A DNA stretch of 64,000 nucleotides from Actinomycetota bacterium (GTDB lineage Bacteria > Actinomycetota > Actinomycetes > Nanopelagicales > Nanopelagicaceae): contig JAPLBJ010000017.1 in NCBI GenBank assembly GCA_026392845.1, forward strand, positions 1 to 64,000. Direction: 5' to 3'. The notes below the pieces were generated by a model. The model ran no database searches. It was not told where the DNA came from and saw only the letters and a list, made by a program, of their open reading frames with translations. Below, one piece after another: positions 63,537 to 64,000 of this stretch (within the stretch, counting starts at the first letter, position 1; the number at the start of each line of letters is the position of its first letter). The position numbers and the translations under genes were made by a program.

Positions 63537-64000
63537 GTGAGCATCGCAGAATTCCCTTCCCAAAGCAGCAACCGTAATCAAAACATAAATGCAGTTGGTG
63601 CTGAATTTGAGCGCACTCCCCCACAAGATTTATTAGCAGAGCAGAGTGTTCTTGGTGGAATGTTATTGAGCAAAGATGCAATCGCTGACGTTATTGAAAT
63701 TCTCAAAGAGCGTGATTTTTATCGACCAGCACATGAATTAATTTACGATGCAATTCTTGATCTCTATGGGCGCGGTGAACCAGCGGATGCTGTAACTGTC
63801 TCAGCTGAACTTACAAAGCGTGGAGATATTGCACGCGCAGGCGGCGCACCATATTTACATACACTTATTTCATCTGTACCAACAGCTGCAAATGCTGGCT
63901 ACTACGCAAAGATTGTTCGAGAACAAGCAATCATGCGCCGCCTTGTTGAAGCAGGTACAAAAATTGTGCAACTCGGTTACACAACTGAAGGCGAAGTAGA
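63537..64000 (+). CDS. dnaB: replicative DNA helicase DnaB, N-terminal part
   Basis: The gene runs off the window after about 154 codons. The N-terminal domain begins VSIAEFPSQSS, then FERTPPQDLLAEQSVLGGML and LSKDAIADVIEILKERDFYRPAHEL, the usual actinobacterial DnaB start. GTG 63537 has GAGAGGG eight bases upstream and matches family starts. ATG 63507 would add ten residues and has a weak site. The RecA-like motor domain lies beyond the edge, so an intein cannot be ruled out. Its probable loader DciA is encoded at 38.8 kb. Confidence 0.95.
   Translation, partial: MSIAEFPSQSSNRNQNINAVGAEFERTPPQDLLAEQSVLGGMLLSKDAIADVIEILKERDFYRPAHELIYDAILDLYGRGEPADAVTVSAELTKRGDIARAGGAPYLHTLISSVPTAANAGYYAKIVREQAIMRRLVEAGTKIVQLGYTTEGEV

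Overview
The window looks like a chromosomal origin region from a streamlined actinobacterium. I infer a freshwater acI (Nanopelagicales, Planktophila-like) type from three things: actinobacterial gene order with modest AT-rich base composition, very short spacers with many 1-4 nt gene overlaps, and lost members in otherwise conserved clusters. The lineage is an inference; no 16S rRNA is present. Actinobacterial markers are crgA, a PASTA kinase pknB, a CwlM-like pseudo-amidase, a DUF5318 protein, Sdh1-type succinate dehydrogenase, and the order dnaA-dnaN-recF-DUF721-gyrB-gyrA-tRNA-Ile-tRNA-Ala-ppiA.

Layout. 1-13.2 kb is accessory carbon metabolism. It holds a partial DUF5060/DUF4038 glycoside hydrolase coupled to methylmalonate/malonate semialdehyde dehydrogenase, a divergent class III aminotransferase, a three-gene ABC-2 exporter, a second class III aminotransferase, and a five-gene set that matches the mycobacterial tetritol (erythritol/threitol) pathway (EltD, LerI, DerI, LerK and a divergent DthD-like SDR). 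13.2-19.6 kb holds tRNA-Arg, a GH3 beta-glucosidase, an FprA-like reductase, a zinc alcohol dehydrogenase, and a short GH20 hexosaminidase lying between an intact tRNA-Ser(GCT) and a decayed copy of its 5' half. 19.6-29.4 kb holds a NIPSNAP protein, Xaa-Pro aminopeptidase, a pair of CrcB fluoride channels behind the sdh operon, tRNA-Ser(TGA), a HAD phosphatase, serS, pheA and a glycerophosphodiesterase.

29.4-43.2 kb is the left arm of the origin: pstP-pknB, pabA, crgA, rhomboid, ppiA, tRNA-Ala, tRNA-Ile, gyrA, gyrB, dciA, recF, dnaN and dnaA. The dnaN-dnaA spacer holds oriC, with DnaA boxes, a run of DnaA-trios and an AT-rich unwinding tract. 43.2-57.8 kb is the right arm: rpmH, rnpA, yidD, yidC, khpB/jag, rsmG, parA, parB (two parS sites), an aminotransferase, cwlM, trxA, trxB, murJ, a DUF6049-like protein, a Nudix hydrolase, cca and an MFS transporter. 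This follows the Mycobacterium order, without sigM. 57.9-64 kb is DUF5318, ponA, GT87, rpsF, ssb, rpsR, rplI and the start of dnaB, with a Shine-Dalgarno-sequestering leader before rpsF and DnaA-like boxes before dnaB.

The most interesting items are the compact tetritol pathway, the tRNA-Ser remnant flanking a truncated GH20 gene, the well-formed origin unwinding element, the catalytically dead amidase, and the stripped-down PknB/PstP cluster. I saw no CRISPR array, insertion sequence, prophage or toxin-antitoxin module.
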